Notes: generated from the sequence alone by a model not told the origin. 64,000 nucleotides of DNA from Octadecabacter algicola (GCF_021532625.1 NZ_JAKGAR010000003.1:310001-374000); one strand, 5' to 3'; positions 1 through 9,323 are shown, numbered from the stretch's first letter. Made by a program: numbers and translations.

Positions 1-1124
1 CAGACTGGGTCTGCGACTTCACTAGCCGCTTGGGGAAGCGCTCGCGCCATCGCATCATCGGTCGTATAAAATGGCGCAAGGTCGGGACCCACTGCCACCC
101 GTGCAGCCCCGGTCAGCGTCGCCATCGAAATGATATGATCCGGCTTACCCTCGTCCGCGAGCGCAAGAGCATCCGCGAGAACCAAACGGCCTTCCGCATC
201 GGTATTGTTTATTTCGACGGTCATTCCCTTACGACTTTTCAAGACATCACCGGGCCGGAAGGCCGAACCGTCAACGGAGTTTTCAACAGCAGGGATCAGC
301 ACACGCAATTTGATGTCCAGTTTGAGCGCCATAATCATATGGGCCAAGCCCAATACAGTCGCGGCGCCACCCATGTCTTTCTTCATCAATCCCATCGACG
401 CGCCGGGCTTTAAATTTAGCCCACCGGTGTCAAAACAAACCCCTTTGCCGACAAGCGTAAGCGATGGGCCAGTCGCGCCCCAAGTCATATCGATTAAGCG
501 TGGTGCGCGCGGTGACGCCCTGCCGACTGTGTGAATAAGAGGGAAATTGTGGTCGAGCAGATCTTCCTCTTGGATAACTTTGCAATCAGCACCATGGAAC
601 ACTGCTAGTTCCCGCGCTGCGGCCTCAAGCTCTTGCGGTCCCATATCGGAGGCTGGTGTATTAATGAGATCTCGCGTCAAACATTCTCCGGCGACCAGCG
701 CTTCGAGCCGAGAGGCGTCAACTCCAGACGGGGCCGCAAAGCTTTGTTTCGCAGCGGGTACGGCTTTGTATCGATCGAACCGATACGTACTCATCAAAAG
801 GCCAAAGGCCGCTTCGTCTAGCGCAGTACCGGTCAAGCCGGCGTCGAGCTTATAAGTTCCTTCAAGTAACTTCGCGGCTCCTGCCGCTGCCGCAAAGCGA
901 ACCCTCGTTTGGTTGCGCGCGCCTAAGCCAATAAAGGCACGTGCCACGTGTCCTTCGTCATTCGCAATCGAAACACACGCGCCAATCCCGCCGTCAAAGC
1001 CATTTACCTTCAGCCATGACGCATCAGCTGCAGACAGACCTGCCAGCGCCTTTTCGAGATCATCTGAATAGATGGCCGACAGTTGGATTTCGTTCGTTGA
1101 AGGGGCTGCGAATTTCGGGGACAT
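1..1124 (-). CDS. M17 family leucyl aminopeptidase, C-terminus cut by window edge
   Basis: Metal-dependent cytosolic aminopeptidase that removes N-terminal residues from peptides. The reverse frame is open from ATG at 1124 (start MSPKFAAPSTNEIQL) to the left edge, giving about 374 residues of an expected 450-500. Visible family motifs are the metal and catalytic region GKGVCFDTGGLNLKPG (Lys and Asp ligands) and the M17 signature NTDAEGRLVLADAL, whose Asp and Glu bind metal. The N-terminal part is the less conserved macro-like domain. Long forward frames in this stretch are antisense shadows. No SD is obvious before the ATG. The unknown gene at 1205 lies upstream on the same strand with an 80-bp gap, so the two may be cotranscribed. 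The family call is firm; the exact paralogue (PepA or PepB) is not decided. Confidence 0.93.
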   Translation of the reverse strand, partial: MSPKFAAPSTNEIQLSAIYSDDLEKALAGLSAADASWLKVNGFDGGIGACVSIANDEGHVARAFIGLGARNQTRVRFAAAAGAAKLLEGTYKLDAGLTGTALDEAAFGLLMSTYRFDRYKAVPAAKQSFAAPSGVDASRLEALVAGECLTRDLINTPASDMGPQELEAAARELAVFHGADCKVIQEEDLLDHNFPLIHTVGRASPRAPRLIDMTWGATGPSLTLVGKGVCFDTGGLNLKPGASMGLMKKDMGGAATVLGLAHMIMALKLDIKLRVLIPAVENSVDGSAFRPGDVLKSRKGMTVEINNTDAEGRLVLADALALADEGKPDHIISMATLTGAARVAVGPDLAPFYTTDDAMARALPQAASEVADPV

Positions 1125-1204
1125 AAGACCTCAGGCTTGGTTGCTTCATCAACCTAAACCAGAACGCCCCAAGTGAAACCCCCGAACTCGATATCATCTG
1201 AGCC

Positions 1205-1606
1205 CTAGAACGCTGTCATTGGTCCCGCAGCATGATCCAATGCCTGCGTAACGAGGCGCATTAAACGTGACAGGGTCGCCGACAATGCAATTTCGTCAGG
1301 CCCATCGACACAATAAACCACGTCCGCAGCTACTTGCCCAACCTGTCGCAAACCGAGCCGATCCGCCAACATAACAATGCTACGCGCCCGCGCTTCCAGC
1401 CGATCATACTGGCCGGACTGATAATCATCATCGAGCCGCTTCAGAAGGCGGGAAAGCTCTTCCAAACCTGAGCAAAGCACATCGCCGTCCTCAAATTCAT
1501 CGCTTTCCATTGCGAACGAAGACAGGGCATCAAGCTCAGGCCCACGTTGTTCTATTGGGATTAACCGCGCCACGCTTTGGTTCACGCGTTCATTCATTTG
1601 TTCCAT
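1205..1606 (-). CDS. conserved-looking small protein of unknown function (133 aa)
   Basis: I do not recognise this protein. It is 133 residues, predicted cytoplasmic and largely helical, acidic in the first half (SDEFEDGDVLCSGLEE) and followed by a basic, leucine-rich helical stretch. It has no signal peptide or membrane segment. The helical make-up would fit a small four-helix or Hpt-like fold, but no phosphorylatable His motif is seen, so that is only a thought. ATG at 1606 is used; a second ATG at 1597 (MNERV) has GGAAC just upstream and is an alternative start. It lies head to head with the carbonic anhydrase gene (140 bp apart) and upstream of the aminopeptidase on the same strand. Confidence 0.6.
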   Translation of the reverse strand: MEQMNERVNQSVARLIPIEQRGPELDALSSFAMESDEFEDGDVLCSGLEELSRLLKRLDDDYQSGQYDRLEARARSIVMLADRLGLRQVGQVAADVVYCVDGPDEIALSATLSRLMRLVTQALDHAAGPMTAF

Positions 1607-1688
1607 GTTTTAACCACTCTCATTCACCCAGGACCAATTTAGGGTTTTTAGGTTTCCAAGTGGTTGCTTCTGAACTGCAAAAATCACT

Positions 1689-1707
1689 CGAATTTCGGAC
1701 AAATTCG
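1689..1707. promoter_or_regulatory. 19-bp dyad upstream of carbonic anhydrase
   Basis: The sequence shows CGAATTT, five bases, then AAATTCG: a perfect 7-bp inverted repeat centred about 48 bp before the carbonic anhydrase ATG, in the divergent gap with the gene at 1606. It has the size and symmetry of a dimeric regulator's operator. No regulator is identified. Confidence 0.35.
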
Positions 1708-1745
1708 CAATATGACGGGCAAAGCCTAAAAACAGGATAGCACCA

Positions 1746-2393
1746 ATGAACCATGCGCGCCCTCTCCCAGACTACCTTGTTCGCCGATATCACGGCTGGA
1801 AAGCCACCACATATGAGCAGAACAAAGGTTGGTATATGCAGCTGGCTGAAGAAGGTCAGCATCCTCGTGCAATGGTGGTGTCCTGCTGTGATAGCCGCGT
1901 TCATGTGACATCAATATTCGGTGCTGATCAGGGGGAATTTTTCATCCACCGTAACATTGCAAACTTGATTCCACCCCAAGAAGACGGCGGCAATCATCAC
2001 GGCACTTCCGCAGCGGTCGAATACGCTGTCACTGCGTTGAAGGTCTCTCATCTGATCGTTCTGGGGCACTCGGCATGTGGTGGCGTAAAAGGTTGCTACG
2101 ATATGTGTTCTGGTAACGCGCCCGAGCTCGAAAAGAAGAACAGCTATGTTGGCCGCTGGATGGATATTTTGCGCCCAAGTTTTGAGAAGCTTCCGGAGGG
2201 GGACGACGATTTCCGAGTCCGCCAACTTGAGAAAGACAGCGTTGTGACTTCGTTGGAGAACTTGATGACTTTCCCGCACGTGAAAACCGCCGTGGAAAGC
2301 GGTCGCTTGTCACTCCATGGATTGTGGAACGACATCGGCCACGGTGGCCTTGAGGTTTATGACCCTAAAACAGGAGCGTTCAACGCTCTCTGA
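1746..2393 (+). CDS. beta-class carbonic anhydrase
   Basis: Zinc enzyme interconverting CO2 and bicarbonate in the cytoplasm, supplying bicarbonate for carboxylations and pH balance. It is 215 residues, the usual size for the beta class. The zinc ligands and catalytic Asp-Arg dyad are visible as CCDSRVHV near residue 43 and HSACGGVKG near residue 104 (C-x-D-S-R and H-x-x-C). ATG at 1746 follows AGGA with good spacing. The gene is monocistronic and ends at a bidirectional terminator shared with asd on the opposite strand. A dyad at 1689-1707 may be its operator. Confidence 0.95.
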   Translation: MNHARPLPDYLVRRYHGWKATTYEQNKGWYMQLAEEGQHPRAMVVSCCDSRVHVTSIFGADQGEFFIHRNIANLIPPQEDGGNHHGTSAAVEYAVTALKVSHLIVLGHSACGGVKGCYDMCSGNAPELEKKNSYVGRWMDILRPSFEKLPEGDDDFRVRQLEKDSVVTSLENLMTFPHVKTAVESGRLSLHGLWNDIGHGGLEVYDPKTGAFNAL

Positions 2394-2411
2394 AGTAGAT
2401 ACTTAGAAACA

Positions 2412-2444
2412 AAAAAGGCCCCGCCAGTTGGTGGGGCCTTTTTC
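2412..2444. terminator. bidirectional intrinsic terminator between carbonic anhydrase and asd
   Basis: A GC-rich stem (AAAAAGGCCCCGCC against GGTGGGGCCTTTTT, one G-T wobble) with a short AGTTG loop. The A-run on the left and T-run on the right let it serve both convergent genes. Confidence 0.9.
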
Positions 2445-2466
2445 TAAATAAGTTAAGTCGGGCGCC

Positions 2467-3489
2467 TTAGCCCTTTTTGAGGCAACGTGCGCCGAGCGTC
2501 TCTGCGATCTGAACAGCATTCAAAGCAGCGCCCTTACGCAGGTTGTCAGAAACAACCCACATGTTCAGGCCATTATCGATGGTGCTGTCCTGACGAATTC
2601 GGCTGATGAAAGTTGCAAAATCGCCGACACATTCGATTGGCGTCACGTAACCACCATCTTCGCGTTTATCGATAACCATACAACCAGGTGCTTCGCGCAG
2701 GATGTCGCGGGCTTCGTCTTCGTCAAGGAAGTCTTCGAACTCGATGTTGATCGATTCCGAATGACCTACGAAAACAGGCACGCGAACACATGTCGCCGTC
2801 ACTTTAATGGACGGATCGACGATCTTTTTCGTCTCCGCGACCATTTTCCATTCTTCCTTGGTATCGCCGCTGTCCATGAACACATCGATGTGCGGGATCA
2901 CGTTGAACGCGATCTGCTTTGGATATGCCTTCGGTGCGACTTCCTGACCGGGCACATAAACGCCTTTGGTCTGGTTCCAAAGCTCGTCGATCGCTTCTTT
3001 GCCAGATCCGGATACCGACTGGTAAGTAGAGACAACGACGCGCTTAATCTTCGCGCGATCGTGCAACGGCTTAAGGGCCACAACCATCTGTGCTGTCGAA
3101 CAGTTCGGGTTCGCGATGATATTTTTCTTTGTGTAGCCCTCGACAGCCTCTGGGTTCACTTCTGGAACAACCAATGGCACGTCCGGATCGTAGCGATACA
3201 AAGACGAGTTATCGATAACCACACAGCCTTGCTTGGCAGCGATTGGCGCGTATTTTTTTGTCGCTTCAGAGCCGACCGCGAAGAACGCGATATCAAAGCC
3301 GCTAAAGTCGAAGGTATCCAAGTCTTGGGTCGTCAACGTCGTGTCACCAAAGCTCACTTCCGTGCCCATGGATTTCCGGCTTGCCAGAACGGCAACCTCA
3401 TCCGCTGGGAACTGGCGTTCAGCCAGTATGTTGAGCATTTCGCGGCCCACGTTTCCTGTGGCACCGACTACGGCGACTCTGTAGCCCAT
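2467..3489 (-). CDS. asd: aspartate-semialdehyde dehydrogenase
   Basis: NADPH-dependent reduction of aspartyl phosphate to aspartate semialdehyde, the branch-point step toward lysine/diaminopimelate, threonine and methionine. ATG at 3489 (MGYRVAVVGATGNVG) gives 340 residues, the usual family length, and is preceded by GGAACC; a longer in-frame start at 3525 adds twelve residues without family support. Visible features are the Rossmann motif GATGNVG at residues 8-14, the catalytic cysteine in IANPNCSTAQM near residue 130, and QSVSGSGKEAIDEL downstream. It converges on the carbonic anhydrase terminator. The window also holds dapD and dapE of the same lysine/peptidoglycan pathway, in separate loci. 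Confidence 0.97.
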   Translation of the reverse strand: MGYRVAVVGATGNVGREMLNILAERQFPADEVAVLASRKSMGTEVSFGDTTLTTQDLDTFDFSGFDIAFFAVGSEATKKYAPIAAKQGCVVIDNSSLYRYDPDVPLVVPEVNPEAVEGYTKKNIIANPNCSTAQMVVALKPLHDRAKIKRVVVSTYQSVSGSGKEAIDELWNQTKGVYVPGQEVAPKAYPKQIAFNVIPHIDVFMDSGDTKEEWKMVAETKKIVDPSIKVTATCVRVPVFVGHSESINIEFEDFLDEDEARDILREAPGCMVIDKREDGGYVTPIECVGDFATFISRIRQDSTIDNGLNMWVVSDNLRKGAALNAVQIAETLGARCLKKG

Positions 3490-3574
3490 TATCTTGGTTC
3501 CTTTGTGTAAGACTCGTTCCCGCATGGGAACAGACGCCTCTTAGCGCCTCAAAGCCTTAAACAAAAGGGGGAAG

Positions 3575-4765
3575 CTAGTCCCTTGGGTCTTCGCTGAAAA
3601 CATATATCGCAAGTCCACAACAGAATAGGATGCCATAGGTCAGGAAAATCATAGGATAAGCGGCCAGAGGATCCTTCGTTGCCTCCCAAAATGTTGCGAC
3701 TTTTCCAGTGACTATTTGCATTAGGCCAGCGCCACCGATGCTGAATAGATTGAGCAATGTAACGCCCCGCCCAGTAAGGTGTTCGGGGAAAAACGGGCGC
3801 GCTTGTGCGATGATGACAGGAAAACCAGCACCTGCGATTCCAACCACGGCAAATAGCGCCGTAACGGTCCAGATGGATTGCCCTGAACCCGTTGTGGGGA
3901 AAGTATACAGTATAAAAAACGCCAGCGCACTTATTACACCACCGCCAAATACCACCCACTTACGACTGCCAACGGCACGTTCTAGTGGACCAAAGACGAA
4001 ACTGCCCACGATCATGGCGATTCCCATAACCAAGGTCATTGTCCCAATCGTTTGCGTATTTGCGCCGTAAACGTCCGAACCATACGGCCCAATCCATAGG
4101 CCACGAACACCTGCTGAAGGTGCATAATTCACAAGCATCATCGGCAAAATGAACCACAAAGCCTTGATCTTCAGAAGGTCCAGTACTGAACCACGTGAAC
4201 CTGCGCGTTCTTCTTTTGGAGGGTCAGTCATAAATATCCAAAGTGCAGCGGCGACGATCAACGTTACTATAGCTAACGCGACCATGGTTTCACGCCAGCC
4301 AAACGCTTCAACAGCCCATGCCATCGGCGCCGAACTTGCCAGATTCCCAAGACTCCCGACGCCGATCATCGCGCCTGCCAACGTAGAAAACAGTGCCGGA
4401 GCGTACATTTTTGCAAAAATGTAATAGCCAGCCATCAAGACCGGCGAACATCCAACACCAATCATCGCCATCGCCCAATTGATATGCGCTGGGGTCTGCG
4501 CAAACGCAAACATCAACGCACCGCCTGCTCCGCCCAAAGCGAACAACACCGACGCTGTAATCCGCGGCCCGATCCGATCCAACGCTTCGCCAACGGGTAT
4601 CTGCATCGCCGCAAAAACCAGAAACCAAAGCCCCGAAGCATAAGCGAGATCGGCCGGCATAGCCCCCAAATCCGCCTCTAATTGTGGTGTAAGAACCGCC
4701 AAGAACGCGCGGTAAAACTGGCTAAGAACGTAGCCAGCGATCAAACACATCAGACCAATTCGCAT
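3575..4765 (-). CDS. MFS transporter
   Basis: A polytopic membrane carrier of 396 residues with about twelve hydrophobic segments in two halves, as in the major facilitator superfamily. ATG at 4765 (MRIGLMCLIAGYVLSQFYR) is chosen because AAAGGGGCGAG lies just upstream and the first membrane segment begins at once; the longer frame to 4888 adds 41 polar residues and is unlikely. The loop motif after the second helix, EALDRIGPR, resembles the MFS motif between helices 2 and 3. The substrate cannot be read from sequence. It is divergent from fnrL across 193 bp, which raises but does not prove oxygen-linked regulation. Confidence 0.88.
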   Translation of the reverse strand: MRIGLMCLIAGYVLSQFYRAFLAVLTPQLEADLGAMPADLAYASGLWFLVFAAMQIPVGEALDRIGPRITASVLFALGGAGGALMFAFAQTPAHINWAMAMIGVGCSPVLMAGYYIFAKMYAPALFSTLAGAMIGVGSLGNLASSAPMAWAVEAFGWRETMVALAIVTLIVAAALWIFMTDPPKEERAGSRGSVLDLLKIKALWFILPMMLVNYAPSAGVRGLWIGPYGSDVYGANTQTIGTMTLVMGIAMIVGSFVFGPLERAVGSRKWVVFGGGVISALAFFILYTFPTTGSGQSIWTVTALFAVVGIAGAGFPVIIAQARPFFPEHLTGRGVTLLNLFSIGGAGLMQIVTGKVATFWEATKDPLAAYPMIFLTYGILFCCGLAIYVFSEDPRD

Positions 4766-4958
4766 ATTCTCGCCCCTTTGCATCGGGGTCGCACGGCTTG
4801 CGGCGCTTGGCAAGCGGGTGTAGCAATAGCATTGTTTCTTGTGACGGGTTGCTGTGGTTAACATACACGCGCTGCCACCATGCCCCAACTAGTTGGCGTC
4901 TGTTATGTCTATTGGGTGAACAACGCTATCGACTTTGTCTTGAAAAGAGAGAACCGCC

Positions 4959-5702
4959 ATGGCCACCAAGCTTCCACGGCTAGATACAAAATGTTCTGAT
5001 TGCCCGATCCGCCATCGGGCCGTTTGCTCAAAATGTGATGCTGACGAGTTGGAAGAACTTGATCAGATCAAGTTTTACCGCTCCTTTGAGGCCGGTCAAA
5101 CGATCGCTTGGTCGGGCGATGAGCTTACGTTTGTGGCATCGGTAGTGCGCGGGGTTGCGACGCTTGGGCAAACTCTGGAAGACGGGCGCACACAGATGCT
5201 TGGATTGCTACTGCCGTCTGACTTTATTGGCCGCCCCGGGCGGACGAGCGTTGCGCATGATATCGAGGCGGTGACTGACGTTACCTTATGCTGTTTTAGA
5301 CGGGCGCCCTTTGAAAAAATGTTGATAGAAACACCCCACATCGGTGAACGTCTTTTGGAAATGACCATGGACGAGCTTGATTCAGCACGTGAATGGATGA
5401 TGATCCTTGGCCGAAAGTCAGCGCGCGAAAAAGTCGCGAGCCTTCTAACGGTCTTCGCCCGCAGGGAGACACCGTTTGATAACGCCGCCCTGCAATCCAG
5501 CATCGCGATTGATTTGCCGCTCACTCGTGAAGCCATGGCAGACTACCTCGGCTTAACGCTGGAAACGGTTAGTCGGCAAATCTCTGCTCTGAAGAACGAC
5601 GGGGTCATCCAACTTGACGGAAATCGACACGTCATAGTGCCGAACCTTGCACGTTTGATGGTCGAAACCGGTAGCAACATGAATATGGGCCTTCATAGCT
5701 GA
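4959..5702 (+). CDS. fnrL: FNR-type oxygen-sensing transcriptional regulator (FnrL)
   Basis: Crp/Fnr-family regulator of 247 residues that should carry an oxygen-labile iron-sulfur cluster and activate anaerobic and microaerobic genes. Cysteines at 12, 15, 23 and 26 plus C111/C112 fit the N-terminal cluster plus distal cysteine pattern of FnrL. An effector-like beta-barrel covers about residues 35-130, a dimer helix about 135-160, and a C-terminal helix-turn-helix carries ETVSRQ in the recognition helix. The E..SR triad is the FNR type that reads TTGAT half-sites. That matches the FNR boxes before ccoN/usp and ccoG in this window. ATG at 4959 follows AAAGAGAGAA. It lies next to usp and the cco cluster, a common Rhodobacteraceae arrangement. 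Confidence 0.94.
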   Translation: MATKLPRLDTKCSDCPIRHRAVCSKCDADELEELDQIKFYRSFEAGQTIAWSGDELTFVASVVRGVATLGQTLEDGRTQMLGLLLPSDFIGRPGRTSVAHDIEAVTDVTLCCFRRAPFEKMLIETPHIGERLLEMTMDELDSAREWMMILGRKSAREKVASLLTVFARRETPFDNAALQSSIAIDLPLTREAMADYLGLTLETVSRQISALKNDGVIQLDGNRHVIVPNLARLMVETGSNMNMGLHS

Positions 5703-5720
5703 CAGCGTCACGCCCCACCA

Positions 5721-6560
5721 TCAGTGGGACATCATGATTGGAACTTCGGATTTTTCGAGCATGTCACGGGTGGCTCCGCCGATCAGGGCTTCGCGGAATC
5801 GCGAATGGCCATAGGCACCCATAACAATCAGATCATTCTCGTGATCATTGGCGTAGCGATTGATGACGTCAGCGACAGTCGGCAGCGTCTTCGACAAAAT
5901 CGACACTTCAGCCGTGATACCATGGCGAGACAACATGAGAGTAACGGCGCCACCCGGATCAGATCGATCAGGGGAATGCGACGGTGGGTCAACCATCACA
6001 ATCTGTGTCCGATCCGCGCTTTCAAGAACGGGCAACGCATTTCGGATTGCACCCAACGACTCGGGGCTTTCGTTCCACATGACCAAGGGGTTCTCGAATG
6101 CACAGAAGTTCTCGGCATCCTTGGGAACGACCAATACTGGCGCACTAGTGCCAAACAATGCCGCCTCAAGAACACTGACGTTTAACTGAGTTGCGGCATT
6201 GCCATACGGCTGAGGCACAACAACCAAGTCAGCAAAGCGGACAACGCGCGCGATCGTGCTTTCTAAACCGACTGAATTGATCACCAACGGGCGCACCGAA
6301 CTTGCAAACGTTTCATTTCTCAACCGTTCCTCCGCCCACTTCGCAAGGCGATCAGCCGCGATTTGTGCGTCGCCTGTCGCCATAAGCGACAAAGCAGGAG
6401 CGGAGCCCATAGGCACCATGTCATATCGAACTGGATCATAACCAAGACAAAAGACGTCCAAATGACCGTTGCTGTGTTCAGCCAATGCTATCGCTGCATT
6501 AAACGCCGCCAAATCCGATTCTTCGTCGGTTAGTACAAAGTTAATTGTCCGGTAGACCAT
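5721..6560 (-). CDS. tandem universal stress protein
   Basis: Cytoplasmic UspA-superfamily protein of 279 residues, about twice a single Usp domain. The C-terminal half ends in the family nucleotide-loop pattern MGAYGHSRFREALIGGATRDML, here read as G-x2-G-x9-G followed by S/T. The N-terminal half is a diverged repeat. It starts at ATG 6560 after AGGATCC, divergent from ccoN. The perfect FNR box at 6655-6668 lies 95 bp before this start, so low-oxygen induction together with the oxidase is likely. It converges on fnrL with an 18-bp gap. Its biochemical role is not known from sequence. Confidence 0.9.
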   Translation of the reverse strand: MVYRTINFVLTDEESDLAAFNAAIALAEHSNGHLDVFCLGYDPVRYDMVPMGSAPALSLMATGDAQIAADRLAKWAEERLRNETFASSVRPLVINSVGLESTIARVVRFADLVVVPQPYGNAATQLNVSVLEAALFGTSAPVLVVPKDAENFCAFENPLVMWNESPESLGAIRNALPVLESADRTQIVMVDPPSHSPDRSDPGGAVTLMLSRHGITAEVSILSKTLPTVADVINRYANDHENDLIVMGAYGHSRFREALIGGATRDMLEKSEVPIMMSH

Positions 6561-6654
6561 CCCGGATCCTCCTGTGCAGAACTGCTGATGACTGCAGGAT
6601 AACGAAGCCTTGCAGTCGCTGCCCGAAGGCTAACAAAACTTTCGGTGCTCGTTC

Positions 6655-6668
6655 TTGATGTAGATCAA
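6655..6668. promoter_or_regulatory. FNR/FnrL box between usp and ccoN
   Basis: TTGATGTAGATCAA is a perfect match to the FNR consensus TTGATNNNNATCAA. It lies 88 bp before the ccoN ATG and 95 bp before the usp ATG, so it could serve either or both promoters. The FNR-type regulator is encoded 1 kb away. Confidence 0.93.
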
Positions 6669-6755
6669 AGTGGCCCTCGACGTTGCATGCGACATCATTA
6701 GGCAAATTTCCGCCATGGCGACTCTGTCGTGGCACGCATAAAGGGGACAGATCAA

Positions 6756-8360
6756 ATGTGGGAATGGACCAAAGTAGCGGCGTTTGGGGTAATCACCCTA
6801 ATAGCCGCTCTAGCAGCAAGTTGGGCGCGCGACCTCGCGTTTCAAGTGCACGCTGTAATAATAATGCTTGTATCCGCTGGGATGTTTATCTGGTCGGTAC
6901 GCCAGCTGGACGAAGAGCCAGCTCCTCAACCAACCGGCTACGCGGACAGCGTGATACGATACGGCGTAATAGCCACCGCATTTTGGGGGCTAGCCGGATT
7001 TCTGGTCGGCGTCATCATTGCCTTCCAATTGGCTTTCCCTGCGCTGAACTTTGAATTCCTACAAGGTTTCGGCAACTTCGGACGCCTACGCCCACTGCAC
7101 ACGTCTGCAGTGATTTTTGCGTTTGGTGGCAACGCCCTGATCTGTACGTCCTTTTACATTGTTCAACGGACCTCGGCGGCACGCCTTTGGGGCGGCAACC
7201 TTGGTTGGTTCGTCTTTTGGGGATACAACCTGTTCATCGTACTGGCCGCAACCGGCTACCTGATGGGCTCAACCCAATCCAAAGAATATGCCGAACCTGA
7301 GTGGTACGTTGATATCTGGCTCACAATTGTTTGGGTTGCTTACCTTGCAGTCTTCGTAGGCACGATTTTGAAGCGTAAAGAGCCGCACATCTACGTGGCA
7401 AACTGGTTCTTCTTGGCCTTCATCATCACAATCGCAATGCTGCACATAGTTAACAACCTGTCCCTACCGGTCAGCCTTTTGGGTTCCAAATCCGTACAGG
7501 TCTTCTCGGGTGTTCAAGATGCCATGACGCAGTGGTGGTATGGCCACAACGCCGTTGGCTTCTTCCTGACTGCGGGCTTCCTTGGGATGATGTACTACTT
7601 CGTACCAAAACAAGCCGAAAAGCCTGTCTTCTCTTACAAGCTTTCCATCATCCACTTCTGGGCGTTGATCTTCTTGTATATCTGGGCTGGTCCACACCAC
7701 CTGCACTACACAGCTCTGCCTGACTGGGCATCCACACTTGGTATGGTGTTCTCGATCGTCCTCTGGATGCCGAGCTGGGGTGGCATGATCAACGGTCTGA
7801 TGACGCTGTCTGGCGCTTGGGACAAGATCCGCACCGACCCGATCATCCGTATGATGGTAATCTCTCTGGGCTTTTACGGTATGTCCACATTTGAGGGCCC
7901 GATGATGTCGATCCGTGCTGTGAACTCCTTGTCTCACTACACTGACTGGACAATTGGCCACGTGCATTCCGGTGCGTTGGGTTGGAACGGCATGATTACG
8001 TTCTCGGCTCTTTACTTCCTGACACCTCGTCTTTGGGGTCGTGCATCGCTGTACTCCCTACGCATGGTGAACTGGCACTTCTGGCTCGCGACAATCGGCA
8101 TCATTCTTTATGCCGCGTCGATGTGGGTCACAGGTATCATGGAAGGCCTGATGTGGCGTGAAGTTGATGCGCAAGGTTTCCTCGTGAATAGCTTTGCTGA
8201 CACCGTGCAAGCCAAATTCCCAATGCTCGTGGTTCGTGGTCTCGGCGGGGTTCTGTACCTCGGTGGCGCTCTCATCATGTGTTACAACCTTTGGATGACA
8301 GCCTTCGGCAAGCAGCAAACAGCTGCTGTAGCCGACGACTCTGCCATTCCTGCTGAATAA
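6756..8360 (+). CDS. ccoN: cytochrome c oxidase cbb3-type subunit I
   Basis: Catalytic subunit of the high-affinity cbb3 oxidase, reducing O2 at a haem b3-CuB centre in the inner membrane. ATG at 6756 ([11 protein letters not shown]) follows AAGGGGACAG and gives 534 residues; a GTG at 6729 is less likely. About twelve to fourteen membrane helices are seen. Haem and copper histidines are visible as [13 protein letters not shown] (low-spin haem), [11 protein letters not shown] and AGPHHLHY (CuB region), and [15 protein letters not shown] (haem b3 and b). It is the first gene of ccoNOQP, with ccoO 14 bp downstream. An FNR box lies 88 bp upstream. Confidence 0.97.
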   Translation: MWEWTKVAAFGVITLIAALAASWARDLAFQVHAVIIMLVSAGMFIWSVRQLDEEPAPQPTGYADSVIRYGVIATAFWGLAGFLVGVIIAFQLAFPALNFEFLQGFGNFGRLRPLHTSAVIFAFGGNALICTSFYIVQRTSAARLWGGNLGWFVFWGYNLFIVLAATGYLMGSTQSKEYAEPEWYVDIWLTIVWVAYLAVFVGTILKRKEPHIYVANWFFLAFIITIAMLHIVNNLSLPVSLLGSKSVQVFSGVQDAMTQWWYGHNAVGFFLTAGFLGMMYYFVPKQAEKPVFSYKLSIIHFWALIFLYIWAGPHHLHYTALPDWASTLGMVFSIVLWMPSWGGMINGLMTLSGAWDKIRTDPIIRMMVISLGFYGMSTFEGPMMSIRAVNSLSHYTDWTIGHVHSGALGWNGMITFSALYFLTPRLWGRASLYSLRMVNWHFWLATIGIILYAASMWVTGIMEGLMWREVDAQGFLVNSFADTVQAKFPMLVVRGLGGVLYLGGALIMCYNLWMTAFGKQQTAAVADDSAIPAE

Positions 8361-8374
8361 GAAGGAGACGACTC

Positions 8375-9100
8375 ATGGGTATTCTTGATCGTCATCATGT
8401 TCTCGAAAAGAACGCGACACTATTACTAGTAGGCAGCTTGCTGGTCGTCAGCATCGGCGGGATCGTCGAAATCGCACCCCTGTTCTACCTTGAGAACACC
8501 ATTGAGGACGTAGAGGGCATGCGCCCTTACTCCCCGCTGGAACTCACGGGGCGCGACATCTACGTTCGCGAGGGTTGCTATGTCTGTCACAGCCAGATGA
8601 TCCGCCCGATGCGCGATGAGGTCGAACGTTATGGCCACTACTCGCTTGCTGCGGAATCCATGTATGACCACCCCTTTCAATGGGGTTCCAAACGAACAGG
8701 TCCTGATCTTGCTCGGGTGGGTGGTCGTTACTCTGACGCATGGCACGTTGATCACTTAATCGATCCACAGTCGGTTGTTCCGGAATCTATCATGCCACCC
8801 TATGCGTTCTTGATGGACCAGATCATCGAACCTGAGCACATCGAAGATCTCTTGCAGACCCACCGCATGGTCGGCGTCCCATATACGGACGAGATGATCG
8901 AAAATGCGTCTGCAGATTTCATCGCTCAGGCTGATCCATTCAGCGATTGGGATGGCCTCGTTGAGCGCTATCCAAACGCACAGGTTCGCAACTTCGACAA
9001 CCAAGACGGAATTTCCGAGATGGATGCACTGGTTGCCTATTTGCAGATGCTGGGCACGCTGGTCGATTTCTCGACCTTTACGCCTGACGCCAGCCGCTAG
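8375..9100 (+). CDS. ccoO: cytochrome c oxidase cbb3-type subunit II, monohaem cytochrome c
   Basis: Membrane-anchored c-type cytochrome passing electrons to CcoN. It has 241 residues: an N-terminal membrane anchor at about residues 14-38, then a periplasmic domain with the haem c site [11 protein letters not shown] near residue 69 and likely Met axial ligands (for example [10 protein letters not shown]). ATG at 8375 follows AAGGAGACG. It sits 14 bp after ccoN and 13 bp before ccoQ, in one operon. Confidence 0.97.
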   Translation: MGILDRHHVLEKNATLLLVGSLLVVSIGGIVEIAPLFYLENTIEDVEGMRPYSPLELTGRDIYVREGCYVCHSQMIRPMRDEVERYGHYSLAAESMYDHPFQWGSKRTGPDLARVGGRYSDAWHVDHLIDPQSVVPESIMPPYAFLMDQIIEPEHIEDLLQTHRMVGVPYTDEMIENASADFIAQADPFSDWDGLVERYPNAQVRNFDNQDGISEMDALVAYLQMLGTLVDFSTFTPDASR

Positions 9101-9113
9101 GGGGGGAACAACT

Positions 9114-9323
9114 ATGGATTTGTATTCTCTCTTACGCCAACTGGCTGACAGCTGGGGTTTGCTTGCTTTGTTCATCTTCTTTCTTGGGGTCTGGGTCTGG
9201 GCATTTCGCCCGGGGTCGCGCCCCTTGCACGACGAAGCTGCCGACGTGATCTTTCGCCACGACGACGGCCCACTAGAAGATGACGCTACCAACACTAACA
9301 CCCGTTCGGAGGGTCAATCATGA
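9114..9323 (+). CDS. ccoQ: cbb3-type cytochrome oxidase small subunit
   Basis: A small single-span membrane protein of 69 residues (MDLYSLLRQLADSWGLLALF, then a helix ending in WAFRPGSR, then an acidic tail). This is the CcoQ/FixQ pattern, a subunit that helps stabilise the cbb3 complex. ATG at 9114 follows GGGGGGAAC. Its stop overlaps the ccoP start in ATGA at 9320-9323, so the two are translationally coupled. Position between ccoO and ccoP confirms the call. Confidence 0.94.
   Translation: MDLYSLLRQLADSWGLLALFIFFLGVWVWAFRPGSRPLHDEAADVIFRHDDGPLEDDATNTNTRSEGQS

Noticed and set aside
1638-1662. TTTAGGG/TTTTTAGG run resembling a telomere or simple repeat
   Set aside because: Only two imperfect copies in an AT-rich gap; chance is enough.
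2761-3510. 249-codon plus-strand frame opposite asd
   Set aside because: Antisense to asd, rich in Cys, His, Arg and Phe with no recognisable domain.
5056-5074. Calling the fnrL internal palindrome an FNR box
   Set aside because: The spacer between TTGAT and ATCAA is three, not four bases, and it is inside coding sequence; kept only as a low-interest finding.
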